Below are positions 54,298 through 63,434 of a stretch of DNA of 64,000 nucleotides, one piece after another. Within the stretch, counting starts at the first letter, position 1; every line of letters starts with the position of its first letter. The DNA is taken from contig NC_014666.1 of the NCBI RefSeq assembly GCF_000166135.1, positions 7,254,001 to 7,318,000 on the forward strand, written 5' to 3'. This stretch comes from Pseudofrankia inefficax. Its GTDB lineage: Bacteria > Actinomycetota > Actinomycetes > Frankiales > Frankiaceae. Made by a program: the position numbers and the translations under genes. The notes under the pieces were generated by a model. It was not told the origin of the DNA. It saw only the letters and a list, made by a program, of their open reading frames with translations, and did no database searches.

Positions 54298-55170
54298 CTA
54301 GGCGGCGGGCATGTCGTGCAGCGGGCGCGTCGGCGGGTGGTAGACGCGGCGGGCGGGGACTCGCAGCTGGTCACGTTCCGGGTAGCGGACGGCGGTGAGC
54401 GCCCCGCCGAAGCAGCAGCCGGTGTCCAGGCACAGGGTGTTGTTCACCCACCGGTGCTGGGTGCCCGGGGTGTGGCCGTACAGCACCATCGCCCGGCCCC
54501 GGTAGTCGTTCGCCCACGGCCGCCGGACCGGGAAGCCGTACTCGTCGCGCTCACCGGTGGTGTCGCCGAACAGCGCGAAGGAGCGGACCCGGGCCGAGTC
54601 GAGCCCGTGGTAGCTCTCCTTCAGGCCGGCGTGCGCGACGACCAGCCAGCCCCCGTCGAGCACCAGGTGCGATCCGAGCCCCGCGCAGAACGCGAGCACG
54701 GCCTCCTGGAACTCCACGGGCTCGGTGGCCAGCTGCTCGAGGGTCCTGGCCAGGTGCTGGCCGACCTTGGCCGGGCCGCCAGGCTCGCCAGGCCCACCGG
54801 AGCCGCCGGAGCCGTTGAGCGCCCGGACCAGCTTGTGTTCGTGGTTGCCGGCGACGGCCAGCGCGTCGCCGGCGGCGGCCATGCCCATCGCCAGCCGCAG
54901 CACCGCGGCCGGGTGAGGACCGCGGTCGATCAGGTCGCCGACGAAGACCACGCGCCGGCCGGCGGGGTGCCGAGCCCCGACCGCCCGGCCGGCCGGGTCG
55001 CGGTCCAGCTCGTAGCCGAGCCTCGCGAGCAGCTCCTCCAGCTCCTCGGAGCAGCCGTGCACGTCGCCGATGACGTCGAACGGGCCGCGTTCGGCGCTCC
55101 GGTCGACCGGAGCGGGCACGACGCTGACGGCGGTCCCGGCGACGCCGGCCGCACTGCGTGGTTCGGGCAC
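54298..55170 (-). CDS. Metallophosphoesterase, PrpE / Ap4A-hydrolase-like
   Basis: 290 aa from GTG 55170. All PPP-family metal motifs are present: FDVIGDVHGC, VGDLIDRGP, AVAGNHEHK, VVAHAG and LYGHTP. The length and the RWVNNTLCLDTGC stretch after GHTP match the PrpE/PnkP phosphatase group rather than protein phosphatases PP1/PP2A. Acts on dinucleotides or polynucleotide phosphates; substrate not determined. Confidence 0.9.
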   Translation of the reverse strand: MPEPRSAAGVAGTAVSVVPAPVDRSAERGPFDVIGDVHGCSEELEELLARLGYELDRDPAGRAVGARHPAGRRVVFVGDLIDRGPHPAAVLRLAMGMAAAGDALAVAGNHEHKLVRALNGSGGSGGPGEPGGPAKVGQHLARTLEQLATEPVEFQEAVLAFCAGLGSHLVLDGGWLVVAHAGLKESYHGLDSARVRSFALFGDTTGERDEYGFPVRRPWANDYRGRAMVLYGHTPGTQHRWVNNTLCLDTGCCFGGALTAVRYPERDQLRVPARRVYHPPTRPLHDMPAA

Positions 55171-55327
55171 GCTGTCATTCTTCCCGGCTGGAGATCGGGC
55201 GATCCCGCGAACGGGCTGGGGTACCCGCCACTTCTGCCGACTCCTACCGCCAGTTCCCCACAGGCGCCGTGCAGGATAGGCGAAAGGCGCACACCTTCCA
55301 TGCACGTCAAGGCGGGAGTTCGACGGG

Positions 55328-56101
55328 ATGGCGACCCAGGGCACGGCGGCCAAGCCGGCGGCGGCCCACGAACGCTGGGTCCTGGCCTATGAGCACGGGC
55401 CGGCGCGGCGCAGGCCGCCGGTGGGCACCCGCCTCCCGGTCGGCCGGTCGGTGGAGGTCGGGCGGGAGCGGGAGCTCTCCCTCGGCGTCGAGGTGACGAG
55501 TGACGGCATCTCCCGGGTCGCCGTCGTCGTGACCGCGACCGAGGCCGGCTGGGACCTCGATCTGCGCAACGCCAACGGCGCGACTTTGCATGCCTGGGGC
55601 CAGCCGCCGCAGCAGATCTCCGGCCATCAGAGCATCGCCTGGCCGCGGGTGGCGATCCGGTTCCACAACGGGCAACGGTTCGACCAGCCGCACACGAGCT
55701 ACCACTGGGTGCTGCTGGAGGCCGACCTGCTCGACATCACCCCCGCCGGCCCGCGGCCCGGCAGCCGGACGTCCAGCGCGACCGTCACCCCCGCGCCGCC
55801 GGGCCCGCTGTCCAGGCCGCAGGAGGACGCCGTCCGGATGGTGTTCGAGCCGCTGCTGGCCTGGCCGCCGCAGGTGCCGGCCGAGCCACTGCAGCTCAAG
55901 CAGGTCGCCAGCCGGTTGGGCATCAGCGAGGCGGGGGTGCGGGACCGGCTCGGCCACGCCCATGACCGCGCGCTGCGGCTCGGCCTGCATCACAACGTGG
56001 GGCTCAACAACCCCGAATACCTGTACGTCCTGGTGAGCAACGGCTACCTCGCGCCGCCCACCGGCCGCAACCACCGCGTCGCGCTCCCCTGGCTCGAATG
56101 A
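55328..56101 (+). CDS. FHA-like / helix-turn-helix protein, unknown function
   Basis: 257 aa. Residues 30-120 resemble an FHA fold: GRSVEVGRERELSLGVEV, SRVAVVV, then LRNANGATLHAWG, with a GR-E then S-R spacing typical of phosphothreonine binders. Residues 165-240 have a helix-turn-helix look (LKQVASRLGISEAGVRDRLG). Its N-terminal ERWVLAYEHGP recurs as ERWVLVYEYTP in the truncated gene at 63887. Beside a convergent Ser/Thr kinase, it could read kinase phosphorylation into transcription; that is inferred from the two domains. Confidence 0.65.
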   Translation: MATQGTAAKPAAAHERWVLAYEHGPARRRPPVGTRLPVGRSVEVGRERELSLGVEVTSDGISRVAVVVTATEAGWDLDLRNANGATLHAWGQPPQQISGHQSIAWPRVAIRFHNGQRFDQPHTSYHWVLLEADLLDITPAGPRPGSRTSSATVTPAPPGPLSRPQEDAVRMVFEPLLAWPPQVPAEPLQLKQVASRLGISEAGVRDRLGHAHDRALRLGLHHNVGLNNPEYLYVLVSNGYLAPPTGRNHRVALPWLE

Positions 56102-56146
56102 CCCGCCGGGCGGCTTCCCGCCCGGGGCGCGTCCACGCCGGGCCGG

Positions 56147-58366
56147 TCAGCGCGCCTGCCACAGCCGCACCGAGTAATCCCAGCTGCTGCTGGCGAGCGT
56201 GCGCCCGTCGGGCGAGAACGCCACCCCGGTGACCGTGTTGCTGTGGCCGACCAGTGGGGAGCCGATCGGGGTCGGCTGCGTCGGGTCCTGGACGTTCCAC
56301 AGCCGTACCGCGTTGTCGGCACCGCCGACGGCGAGGGTGCGCCCGTCCGGCGTGAACGTCACCGTCCATGCCTCGTTGGGCAGGATCAGCGGGTTGCCCA
56401 GCGGGATCGGGGCCGCCGGGTTGGACACGTCCCACAGCCGGACCAGATGGTCGGTGCTGGCGCTGGCGAGGATGTGCCCGTTGGGCGCGAACACGGCCGA
56501 CAGGACCGGCTTGGTGTGGGCCAGCGGGCTGGAGAGCATGACCGGGTTCTGCCAGTTGGTGACGTCGTAGAACCGCACATGGCCGTCGTGGTTGCCGGTG
56601 GCCAGGATGTGGCCGTCGTGGGAGAACGTCACCGACCAGACCTGGTTCGGCTCGGTCAGCGGGCCGCCCAGCTCGGTCGGGGCCGCCGGGTTCGAGACGT
56701 CCCACAGCCGCACCGTGTGGTCCTCGCTGCCGGTGGCCAGGGTCCGCCGGTCCGGCGAGAACGCGAGCGCCCAGACCGGCCCGGTGTCGGCGGTCAGGGC
56801 GGTCAGGAAGCGCGCGGACGACGGCTGGGACACGTCCCACAGCCGCACCGTGTGGTCCTCGCCGCTGCTGGCGAGCGTGCGCCCGTCCCGCGAGAACGCC
56901 ACCGCGTCGACCGCGGCGGTGTGGCCGGTCACGCGGCCCAGGTCCCGTGGTGCCCCCGGTCGGGAGACGTCCCAGAGGTGCACCGTGCCGTCGTCGCCGC
57001 CGCTGGCCAGGGTGCGGCCGTCCGGTGAGTACGCCACCCCCTCGACCCGGTCGGTGTGGCCGACCAACGGCTTGCCCAGCGGGTGGAAGGGGACGGGCGC
57101 GGCGATGGAGGGCACCGGGCCGCGGGCCGGGCCGGCCGCGTCGGCCGTGGAGCCGGACCGGCCGCCGAACTCGACGACGCCCAGGGTGACGCCGACCAGC
57201 AGCAGGACCGCCGCGCCGATCGCGGCCGGTACCGCCCAGACCGGACGGCCGCGCCGCGGTCGCGCGGCGGAGGCCGGCGTGGAGAGGGAGAACACATCGG
57301 CCTGGTCCCGCCCGACCCGGGTCGCCGCCTCGTCCGCCCGGCGCGGGCCGGGCGGAGACGGCTCGGGCCCCGGATCCGGTTGGGTCGTCCCCAGCTCGCG
57401 GCCGTCGTCGAACGGCCCCGCGCCGGCCGGGGACGGCGCCGGAGGGTACGAAGGCGTCGGGGTGCCGCCCTCGGTGAGGGTCTTCTGCGACAGCGTGTCA
57501 AGGGCCGCGTCGAGCCAGAGCGCGAGCGAGCCCGTCCTGGCCTGTGGGGGCGACGCGAGCGTGTCCTGGATGTGCTGGATCAGGGCGGGGCGTCGCGCGG
57601 TCAGCGGGTCGCGGTGCAGCCGCTCGGCGAGCAGCCGCTCGTCGAGCCAGCCCTCCGGCGTCATCGGCAGCCGCGCGCCCAGCAGTACCTGCGCGGTCGT
57701 CGCCGCGAAGGCGTACCAGTCCGCCGACGGCGTCGCCATCGCGCCCGGGACGCGCATCTCCGGTGCCGCGTAGGGCGCGCTGCGCCCGGACGCTCCGGTC
57801 GCGTCGGTGAGCCGGGCCAGACCCAGGTCGACCAGCACGGTGCCGCCGTCCTCGCGCACCACGATGTTGGCCGGCTTCACGTCACCGTGGGCGACCGGCA
57901 CGTTGGTCGCCCGGCCGGAGTGCATCTCGTCGAGCGCGCCGGCGACGTTGCGCAGCTTCCGGATCCGGTCGGAGATCCGGGTGTCGGGGTGCTCGTTGTA
58001 CCACTCCCGCAGCGTCAGGCCCTCGACGAAGTCCATGACGACGTAGCCGGACCGGGTGGAGGCGTCGGCGAGACCGGCGCGGTGCTGGCCCGGCCCGGTG
58101 AACACGTCGGTGACCCGGACCAGCCCGGGGTGGTGCAGCGTGCTCAGCAGCCGGTCGGTCTGCTCCCACTCGGCCTCGTCACCCGGCCGGGCCGGCATGA
58201 TCTTGATGGCGACCGTGGTGCGGCCGGCGGCGGACAGCGGGAGCACGGCCCGCCACACCTCGCCCTCGCCGCCCTTGCCCACCTGCTCGACCAGGCGGTA
58301 CTTGTCGGGAGCCGCGGCGGGACCGACCCAGAAGTCGCCGTCAGACAAGGGGTCCCCCGGATGCAT
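56147..58366 (-). CDS. Membrane Ser/Thr protein kinase with C-terminal WD40 propeller
   Basis: 739 aa. Kinase residues 23-270: Gly loop VGKGGEGEVW, Lys55 in VAIKIMP, catalytic loop HGDVKPANIV (160-169, HGD in place of HRD), metal loop DLG (180-182) in place of DFG, and an APE-type end in PYAAPEMR. A Pro-rich linker, one membrane helix (AAIGAAVLLLVGVTLGVVEF, around 400) and seven WD repeats follow (HLWDVS, RLWDVS, RFYDVT, RLWNVQ). Convergent with the FHA-like gene; paralogue of 59035-61812. Confidence 0.95.
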   Translation of the reverse strand: MHPGDPLSDGDFWVGPAAAPDKYRLVEQVGKGGEGEVWRAVLPLSAAGRTTVAIKIMPARPGDEAEWEQTDRLLSTLHHPGLVRVTDVFTGPGQHRAGLADASTRSGYVVMDFVEGLTLREWYNEHPDTRISDRIRKLRNVAGALDEMHSGRATNVPVAHGDVKPANIVVREDGGTVLVDLGLARLTDATGASGRSAPYAAPEMRVPGAMATPSADWYAFAATTAQVLLGARLPMTPEGWLDERLLAERLHRDPLTARRPALIQHIQDTLASPPQARTGSLALWLDAALDTLSQKTLTEGGTPTPSYPPAPSPAGAGPFDDGRELGTTQPDPGPEPSPPGPRRADEAATRVGRDQADVFSLSTPASAARPRRGRPVWAVPAAIGAAVLLLVGVTLGVVEFGGRSGSTADAAGPARGPVPSIAAPVPFHPLGKPLVGHTDRVEGVAYSPDGRTLASGGDDGTVHLWDVSRPGAPRDLGRVTGHTAAVDAVAFSRDGRTLASSGEDHTVRLWDVSQPSSARFLTALTADTGPVWALAFSPDRRTLATGSEDHTVRLWDVSNPAAPTELGGPLTEPNQVWSVTFSHDGHILATGNHDGHVRFYDVTNWQNPVMLSSPLAHTKPVLSAVFAPNGHILASASTDHLVRLWDVSNPAAPIPLGNPLILPNEAWTVTFTPDGRTLAVGGADNAVRLWNVQDPTQPTPIGSPLVGHSNTVTGVAFSPDGRTLASSSWDYSVRLWQAR

Positions 58367-58705
58367 GCCGTCGTGTCACGTCACGGCCGAGGCGGAACGT
58401 CACCGAGGAGGCGCAGGCCCACCGCGCCCAGACGCCCCAGGTCACGCCAGAAGACGACCTCGGCCTCAAAGGTGCGGAAAGCGACGATATCGCCTGGTGG
58501 CCGACCACCGCCAGCCCACACCGGGCCTGGTCACCCTGCGCCAGCGCAGGCTAGTGATCTTCAGGCGCATCTCGTTGGATCGAGTCGTCCACTGCCATGG
58601 CGGCGGTGGGCATCCAGGGCGGCCGCCGTCTCGTCGGGGGGACCAGACGACCACCGTCCGTCACTGGTTCACGACCAACACCCCCGCGATTGAGGAGGAA
58701 GGGGA
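58367..58705. promoter_or_regulatory. Kinase 1 / DUF397 divergent region with conserved element
   Basis: At 58530-58561 lies a 32-nt element beginning GTCACCCTGCGCCAGCGC and ending CTAGTGATCTT. It recurs 30/32 identical at 62056-62087. It ends 145 nt before the DUF397 start here and 143 nt before the one there. The leader in between holds a weak hairpin around GGGGG (58630-58650). CTGCGC-CA-GCGCAG inside the element is a 6-bp-arm palindrome. Confidence 0.7.
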
Positions 58706-59002
58706 ATGTCGACCGACCAGCCGATCAGCTCTGGTCCGTGCCGGGAGGACGGGGCCGAGGCCGAGGGCGGGGCCACGGACTCGGCGGCCTGGGCGTGGCG
58801 GCGCGCCAGCTTCTGCGGCCCGGAGGCGAACGCCTGCGTGGACGTCGCCTTCGGGCCCGCGGCCGTCGCCGTCCGGGACTCGAAGGACCCGTCCGGCCCG
58901 GTCCTGCTGTTCACCACCGCCGAGTGGGCCGGCTTCCTGAGCGGCGTGCATAACGGCGAGTTCGAGCTCCCTCACCGGGAGCTCGAACTACCGGTCTGTT
59001 AG
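58706..59002 (+). CDS. DUF397 domain protein
   Basis: 98 aa. The DUF397 core is WAWRRASFCGPEANACVDVAF, AAVAVRDSKDPSGPVLLFTTAEWAGFLSGV, HNGEFEL. GAGGAGGAAGGGG sits just before the ATG. In actinobacteria such proteins are usually encoded next to DUF5753 XRE regulators of the WhiJ group, as at 62550. The 3' end carries a 13-bp perfect palindrome within the codons (58959-58989). Confidence 0.93.
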   Translation: MSTDQPISSGPCREDGAEAEGGATDSAAWAWRRASFCGPEANACVDVAFGPAAVAVRDSKDPSGPVLLFTTAEWAGFLSGVHNGEFELPHRELELPVC

Positions 59003-59009
59003 CCGGCCG

Positions 59010-59038
59010 CTGACCGCCCCGGGCCACGGGGCGGTCAG
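59010..59038. terminator. Convergent terminator hairpin
   Basis: CTGACCGCCCCG (59010-59021), loop GGCCA, CGGGGCGGTCAG (59027-59038), a perfect 12-bp stem between the DUF397 stop and the end of kinase 2. It includes the kinase stop codon. Confidence 0.8.
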
Positions 59039-61812
59039 CCCGACGTCCACAGCCGTACCGTCGTGTCCCAGCTACCGCTGACGATGGTGCGCCCGCCCGG
59101 CACCCAGGCCACCGACGACACCAGGTCGCCGTGACCGTTCAGGGTGGCCACCGAGCTCGGCGACTGCGGGTTGGCGAGGTTCCAGACCTGCACCGTCTGG
59201 TCCCGGCAGGCGACGGCCACGGTGCCCCCGCCAGGCGCGAACACGACCTCCCAGACCTCGTTGTTGAAGCCGCGGGTGCTCAGCAGGCGCTGGCCCGAGA
59301 CGCTCCAGGTCCGCATCGTGGCGTCGGTGCTGCCGCTGGCGAGGGTGGCGCCGTCCGGGGAGAACGCCACGGACATCACCACTCCCGTGTGGCCGCTCAA
59401 CGTGCCGAACATGCCGGGCGACGACGCGTCGGCGACGTTCCACAGCCGGATCTGACCGCGCTGGCTGCCGCTGGCGAGGGTGCGCCCGTTGGGCGAGAAC
59501 TCCACGGTCCAGATCTGGTTGTCGCCGGGGTTCACGCTGGACAGCTGCTGGGGCGACGACGGGTCGGCGACGTTCCACAGCCGGATCGTGCCGTCGGCGC
59601 TGCCGGTCGCCAGGATGCCGCCGCCCAGCGGCGAGAACGCCACCGCCCACACCTCGCCGCCGAAGCCGGTCAGGGTGCCCACCTGCTGTGGGGACGACGG
59701 GCTGGACACCCGCCACAGCCCGACCGACCGGTTCTCGGCGGTGACGGCCAGCAGGCTCCCGTCGGGCGAGAACGCCACCGACACCTGCTTGCCCGAACCG
59801 GGCAGCACGGCGAGCTGCTGACCGGTGGACTCGTCCCACAGCCGCGCGGTCCCGTCGTCGCTGGCGCTGGCGACCGTGCGCCCGTTCGGGGAGACGGCGA
59901 CGCCCTGCACCCGGCTGGTGTGGCCCGACAGCGTACGCGCCGCGTGGAAGCCCGAGGTCTGCGCCGGGGGCACGTTCGCCGGCTGGTCGTTCTGGCCACC
60001 CGGGTCGTTCGGGGCCGGGATCACGGGCGCCACCGCGCCGGAACCGCCATTGGACGTACCGCCGGGAGCCGCGCTGGACCCCGCGGCCGGCGAACCGGAC
60101 GCGGCCTCGGTGTCGGCCAGGCTGTGCGTGGCGGCGGGCCCACTGCTTACTGACGGGTGAGTGCCGGCGATCACGCGCGGGCCGTTGCCCGAGCCGGAGC
60201 CGGCCCCGAACTTGATGATCACGACGGTCACCGAGCCGAGGAGCACCACGGCCGCGACCGCTGCGGCGATCACAACCGGGATCGTCCAGGCCGGGTGCGC
60301 TCTGGGGGGCCCGGGGCGCTGGGGTGGGAAGCCGGGCTGGCCGGGAAGGCCCGGCCCGCCGGGCGGCCAGCCGTAGTGCGCGCCGCCGGGCTGGGCTTCG
60401 CCAGGGCCCCGGCGGATCTGGGTCAGTTCCTCGTCCGCCGGCCGCTGGACCGCGGCCCCGGTCCCCGCGGCGACCAGCTGGGGTGTTCCCGGCAGCGACT
60501 CGGGGCCGGCCAGCCCGCTCCGGTCGAGCAACCCGGTGGCGCTCGCGGTCGCCGCGCCGGAGGTCTGCGCCAGGGCACCCTGAGCCGAGGGCTCCTGAGC
60601 CGGTGGAGTCTCGGCCGGAGCCGGCGCGGACGACGAAACCACTGGCTCCTCGACCGGCGCGGCCGGAAGTGCGGCCGCCTGGGCCGCCGGCGCTTCGACC
60701 GGAGCCGGCTGAGCCTCCTCGGCCGCCGCGGGCGCCTGGGCCGACGACACCTGAACCGGCACCGCCTGAACTGGCACGGCCTGGGCCGGGGCTGGCTGAA
60801 CGGGGACCACCCGCGAGGGGTTTGCCCGTACCTGCGGAGCCTCGACCGGCGTCAGCTGGGACGGAGCTGCCGGAACCGGCGCCGCCGAGGACGACGTCGT
60901 CCGGCGGCCGCTGGTCGCGGTCTTCTGGGACAGCGTGTCGGCCGCGGCGTCCAGCCAGTGGGTCAACGTGTCGGGCAGCGGGCCGCCCGCCTGGCCCGGC
61001 CGCTGCTCCGGCGGGGCGGCGAGCGGCCGCAGGACGTGCTGGATCAGGGCGGGGCGCCGGCCGGTCAGCTCGTCACGGTGCAGCATCTCGGCGAGCGCCG
61101 CCTCGTCCAGCCAGCCCTCCCGGGTGGTCGGCAGCTTCTCGCCGAGCAGGATCTGCGCGGTCGTGGCCGCGAAGGCGTACCAGTCGGCCGACGTCGTCGC
61201 CATCGCGCCGTGCAGGCGCAGCTCGGGGGCCGCGTAGGGCGCGCTGCGGCCGGACACCCCGGTCGCGTCGGTCAGCCGGGCGAGCCCCAGGTCGACCAGC
61301 ATGGTGCTGCCGTCCCGGTCGACCACGATGTTGGCCGGCTTCACGTCGCCGTGCGCGACCGGCACGGCCGTCAGCCGGCCCGAATGCATCTCGTCCAGCG
61401 CCCCGGCGACGTTGCGCAGCTTCCGGATCCGCTCGGAGACCAGCGCCTCCGGGTGCTCGTCGCACCACTCCCGCAGCGTCATGCCCTCGACGAAGTCCAT
61501 GACGACGTAGCCGAACCGGGTCCCGGGATCGGCGAGACCCGCGGGGTGCAGCTTCGGCCCGGTGAACACGTCGGTGACCCGGACGAGGCCGGGGTGCCGC
61601 AGCGTGCTGAGCAGCCGGTCGGTCTTCTCCCAGTCGGCCTCGTCGCCGGGCCAGGCGGGCATGATCTTCACGGCGACGGTACTGCGGCCCGACATCGAAA
61701 GCTGAAGATGCGCGCGCCACACCTCGCCCTCGCCGCCCCCGCCCACGTTCTCGACCAGGCGATATTTGTCGGGCGCCGCAACCGGCCCGACCCAGAATCC
61801 GGCGTCAGACAT
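59035..61812 (-). CDS. Membrane Ser/Thr protein kinase with C-terminal WD40 propeller (paralogue)
   Basis: 925 aa. Kinase residues 15-265 closely match kinase 1: VGGGGEGEVW, Lys49 in VAVKIMP, HGDVKPANIV (154-163), DLG (174-176), PYAAPELR. The linker is much longer (about residues 290-520) and made of Ala/Pro/Val/Gln reiterations. One membrane helix (TIPVVIAAAVAAVVLLGSV), a Gly/Ser stalk and a seven-blade WD40 propeller (RLWDES, GLWRVS, RLWNVA, RTWSVS, QVWNLA, RLWTSG) follow. The kinase lies inside, the propeller outside the membrane. Confidence 0.95.
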   Translation of the reverse strand: MSDAGFWVGPVAAPDKYRLVENVGGGGEGEVWRAHLQLSMSGRSTVAVKIMPAWPGDEADWEKTDRLLSTLRHPGLVRVTDVFTGPKLHPAGLADPGTRFGYVVMDFVEGMTLREWCDEHPEALVSERIRKLRNVAGALDEMHSGRLTAVPVAHGDVKPANIVVDRDGSTMLVDLGLARLTDATGVSGRSAPYAAPELRLHGAMATTSADWYAFAATTAQILLGEKLPTTREGWLDEAALAEMLHRDELTGRRPALIQHVLRPLAAPPEQRPGQAGGPLPDTLTHWLDAAADTLSQKTATSGRRTTSSSAAPVPAAPSQLTPVEAPQVRANPSRVVPVQPAPAQAVPVQAVPVQVSSAQAPAAAEEAQPAPVEAPAAQAAALPAAPVEEPVVSSSAPAPAETPPAQEPSAQGALAQTSGAATASATGLLDRSGLAGPESLPGTPQLVAAGTGAAVQRPADEELTQIRRGPGEAQPGGAHYGWPPGGPGLPGQPGFPPQRPGPPRAHPAWTIPVVIAAAVAAVVLLGSVTVVIIKFGAGSGSGNGPRVIAGTHPSVSSGPAATHSLADTEAASGSPAAGSSAAPGGTSNGGSGAVAPVIPAPNDPGGQNDQPANVPPAQTSGFHAARTLSGHTSRVQGVAVSPNGRTVASASDDGTARLWDESTGQQLAVLPGSGKQVSVAFSPDGSLLAVTAENRSVGLWRVSSPSSPQQVGTLTGFGGEVWAVAFSPLGGGILATGSADGTIRLWNVADPSSPQQLSSVNPGDNQIWTVEFSPNGRTLASGSQRGQIRLWNVADASSPGMFGTLSGHTGVVMSVAFSPDGATLASGSTDATMRTWSVSGQRLLSTRGFNNEVWEVVFAPGGGTVAVACRDQTVQVWNLANPQSPSSVATLNGHGDLVSSVAWVPGGRTIVSGSWDTTVRLWTSG

Positions 61813-62229
61813 CAGATCCCCCGTGGAAATGCCGTTGTGCTGCTCGTCCGGGCAGCCAGCCGGGCCGAGATGGTACTCGGAGCGTCAGGACGACGGCACC
61901 GTTGCCGCGAGATGTGGTGCTCGTTCATCAGGCCGCGCGAGGTGACGATAGCGACTCCCATGCGCCGGTCGCCGCGCGGGATGTGCGCGTCCGCATTGTG
62001 CGTCTCCGGGAACCGCGCCGGGCGGCTTTTCCACGCGCCGCCAGAGCCGTGGAACGTGACCCTGCTCCAGCGCAGGCTAGTGATCTTGAATGGACTCCCG
62101 TTTGATCGAGACGTGCACAGCCACACGGGCCGTGGACACCAGGACGGCAGCCGTCTCAGGCGGGGGGTGAGACGGCTGCCGTCCGCCTGGCTCGCGCGCA
62201 GCGCCCCCGTTCACAGAGGAGGAAGGGGC
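61813..62229. promoter_or_regulatory. Kinase 2 / DUF397 divergent region with conserved element and hairpin
   Basis: The second copy of the 32-nt element lies at 62056-62087. In the leader, GGACGGCAGCCGTCTCA (62142-62158) pairs perfectly with 62168-62184 around a GGCGGGGGG loop, then a Shine-Dalgarno AGGAGGAAGGGG follows. The hairpin is a strong attenuator or RNA-stability candidate. The kinase-proximal half shows nothing notable. Confidence 0.7.
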
Positions 62230-62517
62230 ATGGTGACCAACCAGACGCCCAGTCGCGGATCGCGCCTGGAGGCCGAAGCCGGAGGTGATACCAAGACGCC
62301 GTCGCCCCTGGAGTGGCGCCGCACCAGTTTCTGTGGAATCGAAAACGCCTGCGTCGACGTCGCTTTCGCGTCGACCGGCATCGCGATGCGGGACTCGAAG
62401 GACCCGGCCGGGCCGGTGCTGCTGTTCACCACCACCGAGTGGGCCGCTTTTCTCCGTGGCGTGCACAACGGTGAGTTCGAGCTTCCTCGGGGGGAGCTCG
62501 AACGTCCGGGGTGCTAG
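62230..62517 (+). CDS. DUF397 domain protein (paralogue)
   Basis: 95 aa from ATG 62230. Core EWRRTSFCGIENACVDVAF, AMRDSKDPAGPVLLFTTTEWAAFLRGVHNGEFELP closely follows the protein at 58706, so the two arose by duplication. It converges with the XRE-DUF5753 gene 32 bp downstream. A role as antagonist or partner of that regulator is known only by analogy with WhiJ-type loci. Confidence 0.93.
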   Translation: MVTNQTPSRGSRLEAEAGGDTKTPSPLEWRRTSFCGIENACVDVAFASTGIAMRDSKDPAGPVLLFTTTEWAAFLRGVHNGEFELPRGELERPGC

Positions 62518-62549
62518 CCGCCCCGCCGACCGCCCCGGAAATGGCGCGG

Positions 62550-63434
62550 TCAGCCGCCGGTTCTCAGCTCCTTCACGCGTTTACTCATCATCTCCAGCGA
62601 TATGTCCGGGGCCTGCGCAACTCGCTGCGCGCTGGCGAGTGCGTCGACATAGACCCGGACCGGGTCCGGTTCGTCGACGAAGGTCTGCTGGCCCAGTGCC
62701 TCGGCGAAGACGACCGGGCTGAGGTCCTGGTCCTCGAAGCTGAACAGCGTGAAGCCGACGCCCTCGGCCGGGTGGACGGGCGCGTCGGACCGGACGATCT
62801 GCACCACGACCCCGGCGCTCTCGGCGCACCGCAGCACGTGCTCCCACTGCGCGGCCATCAGCGGGCCGTCGCCGATCGTCCGGCGCAGCACGGCCTCATC
62901 CATCAGGACGGTGAGCCTGGGCGCGTCGGGCCGGTCGAGTAGCCGTTGCCGGCGCTGGCGCAGCGCGACGCGGCGGGTCAGCAACTCGGGGGCCACGCCG
63001 TTGACCGAGCCCACCAGCGCCCGCGCGTAGTCGGCGGTCTGCAGCAGGCCCGGGATCAGGGAGGTGGCGTGGATCTCGATCGTGGCCGCGCCGTCCTCCA
63101 GACCGAAGAAGGTCCCCGAACCGGGCGGGACGACGTCGGAGAACTCCTGCCACCATTCCCGGCCGCGGGCGCGCCGGACCAGCTCCTCCAGGTCACGGCG
63201 TTCGGACTCGGCGAAGTCGATCAGGTGGGTGATCGCGGTGAGGTCCTGGATCCGGATCCCGGAGATCCCGGTCTCCATCCGGCTGACCTTCGCCGCGGAG
63301 CACTCCAGCCCGCGCGCCAGGTCCTCGATGGTGAGTCCGGCCCGCTGCCGATAGCGCCGCAGGCCCTGGGCGAGCCGCCGGCGCGCCAAGACCGCGTTCG
63401 TCGCCCTGTCTGCATCCGACCGCGCGGGAACCAT
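62550..63434 (-). CDS. XRE-family regulator with DUF5753 domain (WhiJ-like)
   Basis: 294 aa from ATG 63434 (GGAGGA 7 nt upstream); ATG 63449 is possible. N-terminal helix-turn-helix: YRQRAGLTIEDLARGLECSAAKVSRMETG. The remainder is DUF5753: the ESERRDLEELVRRAR region, WWQEFSDVVPPGSGTFFGLEDGAATIEIHA and LIPGLLQTADYARAL, through to FVDEPDPVRVY and the terminal VKEL. Paired convergently with a DUF397 gene. It may bind the conserved element upstream of both DUF397 genes. Confidence 0.94.
   Translation of the reverse strand: MVPARSDADRATNAVLARRRLAQGLRRYRQRAGLTIEDLARGLECSAAKVSRMETGISGIRIQDLTAITHLIDFAESERRDLEELVRRARGREWWQEFSDVVPPGSGTFFGLEDGAATIEIHATSLIPGLLQTADYARALVGSVNGVAPELLTRRVALRQRRQRLLDRPDAPRLTVLMDEAVLRRTIGDGPLMAAQWEHVLRCAESAGVVVQIVRSDAPVHPAEGVGFTLFSFEDQDLSPVVFAEALGQQTFVDEPDPVRVYVDALASAQRVAQAPDISLEMMSKRVKELRTGG

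Noticed and set aside
60157-62229. Long plus-strand open frame antisense to kinase 2
   Set aside because: Arg/Gly/Pro-biased shadow of the high-GC coding strand; only its last 95 codons, from 62230, are a real gene (DUF397).
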